29,970 bases of DNA from a virus, in IMG/VR virus record IMGVR_UViG_3300030380_000932, positions 1-29,970 of that record. One strand, 5' to 3'. Within the stretch, counting starts at the first letter, position 1; every line of letters begins with the position of its first letter. Positions 29,711-29,970 of this stretch are shown piece by piece. A program made the translations under genes and the position numbers. Below the pieces are notes generated by a model that was given only the letters and a program-made list of their open reading frames with translations, did no database searches and was not told the DNA's origin.

Positions 29711-29970
29711 TTACTTTTTGTTTATGTTGATTAATTTGATTAATTGAGCCTCCATCTCTTTAGTCATTGCAAATCTCATCTTTAATTTAGCAAGACTAGG
29801 CTTTGGATCGGTTGTAATATAATTTACCGTTTGCTCATACTCTTTAGTATTATTCTTCAAGAATGGTTTTTTACCCGATGCATGATTACCATCATCATCT
29901 TCAGCAGGAAGTCCTAATATTCCTTGAAGAATTGCCCTGCAAAAATAAGTGACGCAAGATAAGATCTTTT
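29711..29970 (-). CDS. erf: ERF-family annealing protein (C-terminal part, crosses the contig join)
   Basis: This is the continuation of the gene at 1-414. Bases 29816-29970 repeat the start of the contig; the unique 29711-29815 codes the last 34 residues (after VNYI: TTDPKPSLAKLKMRFAMTKE, then MEAQLIKLININKK) and the stop. The stop is one base before the SSB-like ATG. Confidence 0.85.
   Translation of the reverse strand, partial: KILSCVTYFCRAILQGILGLPAEDDDGNHASGKKPFLKNNTKEYEQTVNYITTDPKPSLAKLKMRFAMTKEMEAQLIKLININKK
29816..29970. repeat. Terminal repeat, right copy
   Basis: This copies bases 1-155 with differences at 29888 (a for g) and 29951 (g for a). It closes the genome into a circle. 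Confidence 0.93.

Noticed and set aside
1-29970. tRNA genes, integrase, attachment sites, classical repressor
   Set aside because: I looked for T-loop/anticodon patterns on both strands and for integrase motifs in all translated genes and saw none; a scan by eye can miss a tRNA.

Overview
The window looks like the complete genome of a small tailed phage of Bacteroidota, probably of a marine or freshwater flavobacterium. The first and last 155 bases are near-identical (153/155), so the unit is circular or terminally redundant and about 29.8 kb long. Every gene I can support lies on the minus strand, so the biological order runs from high to low coordinates. The host assignment rests on three things: AT-rich DNA, promoters of the Bacteroidota type (TTTG, 19 bases, TAnnTTTG), and several protein families I know mainly from flavobacterial phages. 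I see no integrase, no clear lysogeny module and no tRNA, so a lytic life style is likely.

Replication and recombination region (about 414 down to 1, then 29970 down to 20547). An ERF-family annealing protein spans the contig join. It is followed by a DUF3127 SSB-like protein, a RepA-like ATPase, a small sigma-70-like factor, several tiny proteins (two with cysteine motifs), a FEN/PIN-type 5'-3' exonuclease and a PD-(D/E)XK-type nuclease. Next come a DnaA-domain-IV-like protein, a ParB-methyltransferase fusion, the two terminase subunits, and small unknown proteins ending with a possible helix-turn-helix protein and a strong terminator. Start and stop codons overlap along most of this stretch.

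Structural region (20463 down to 3039). A tail-assembly-chaperone-like gene starts directly after the terminator. It appears to use a programmed -1 frameshift (A AAA AAG) to make a longer form ending in a KWGWY domain. Tail completion, neck-like and tail-tip proteins and the tape measure follow. Only then come the head genes (XkdF-like protease, scaffold-like protein, major capsid protein), the tail tube, a small structural protein, the portal, a connector and a 1290-residue tail fibre with an S74 chaperone domain.

Lysis and end region (3009 down to 567). A coiled-coil protein, an M15 peptidase endolysin, a small protein, a membrane/coiled-coil protein and a 3TM-type holin are followed by a terminator, a stretch of about 250 bases with many hairpins (candidate noncoding RNA), a NinG-like protein and a second terminator.

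Regulation. Three host-type promoters precede early-type genes. A 14-base element, TACGTTATACTATT, occurs four times, each directly before the start codon of a structural gene, two of them just after a terminator. It is the best candidate for a phage-specific late promoter, possibly read by the phage's own sigma-like factor.
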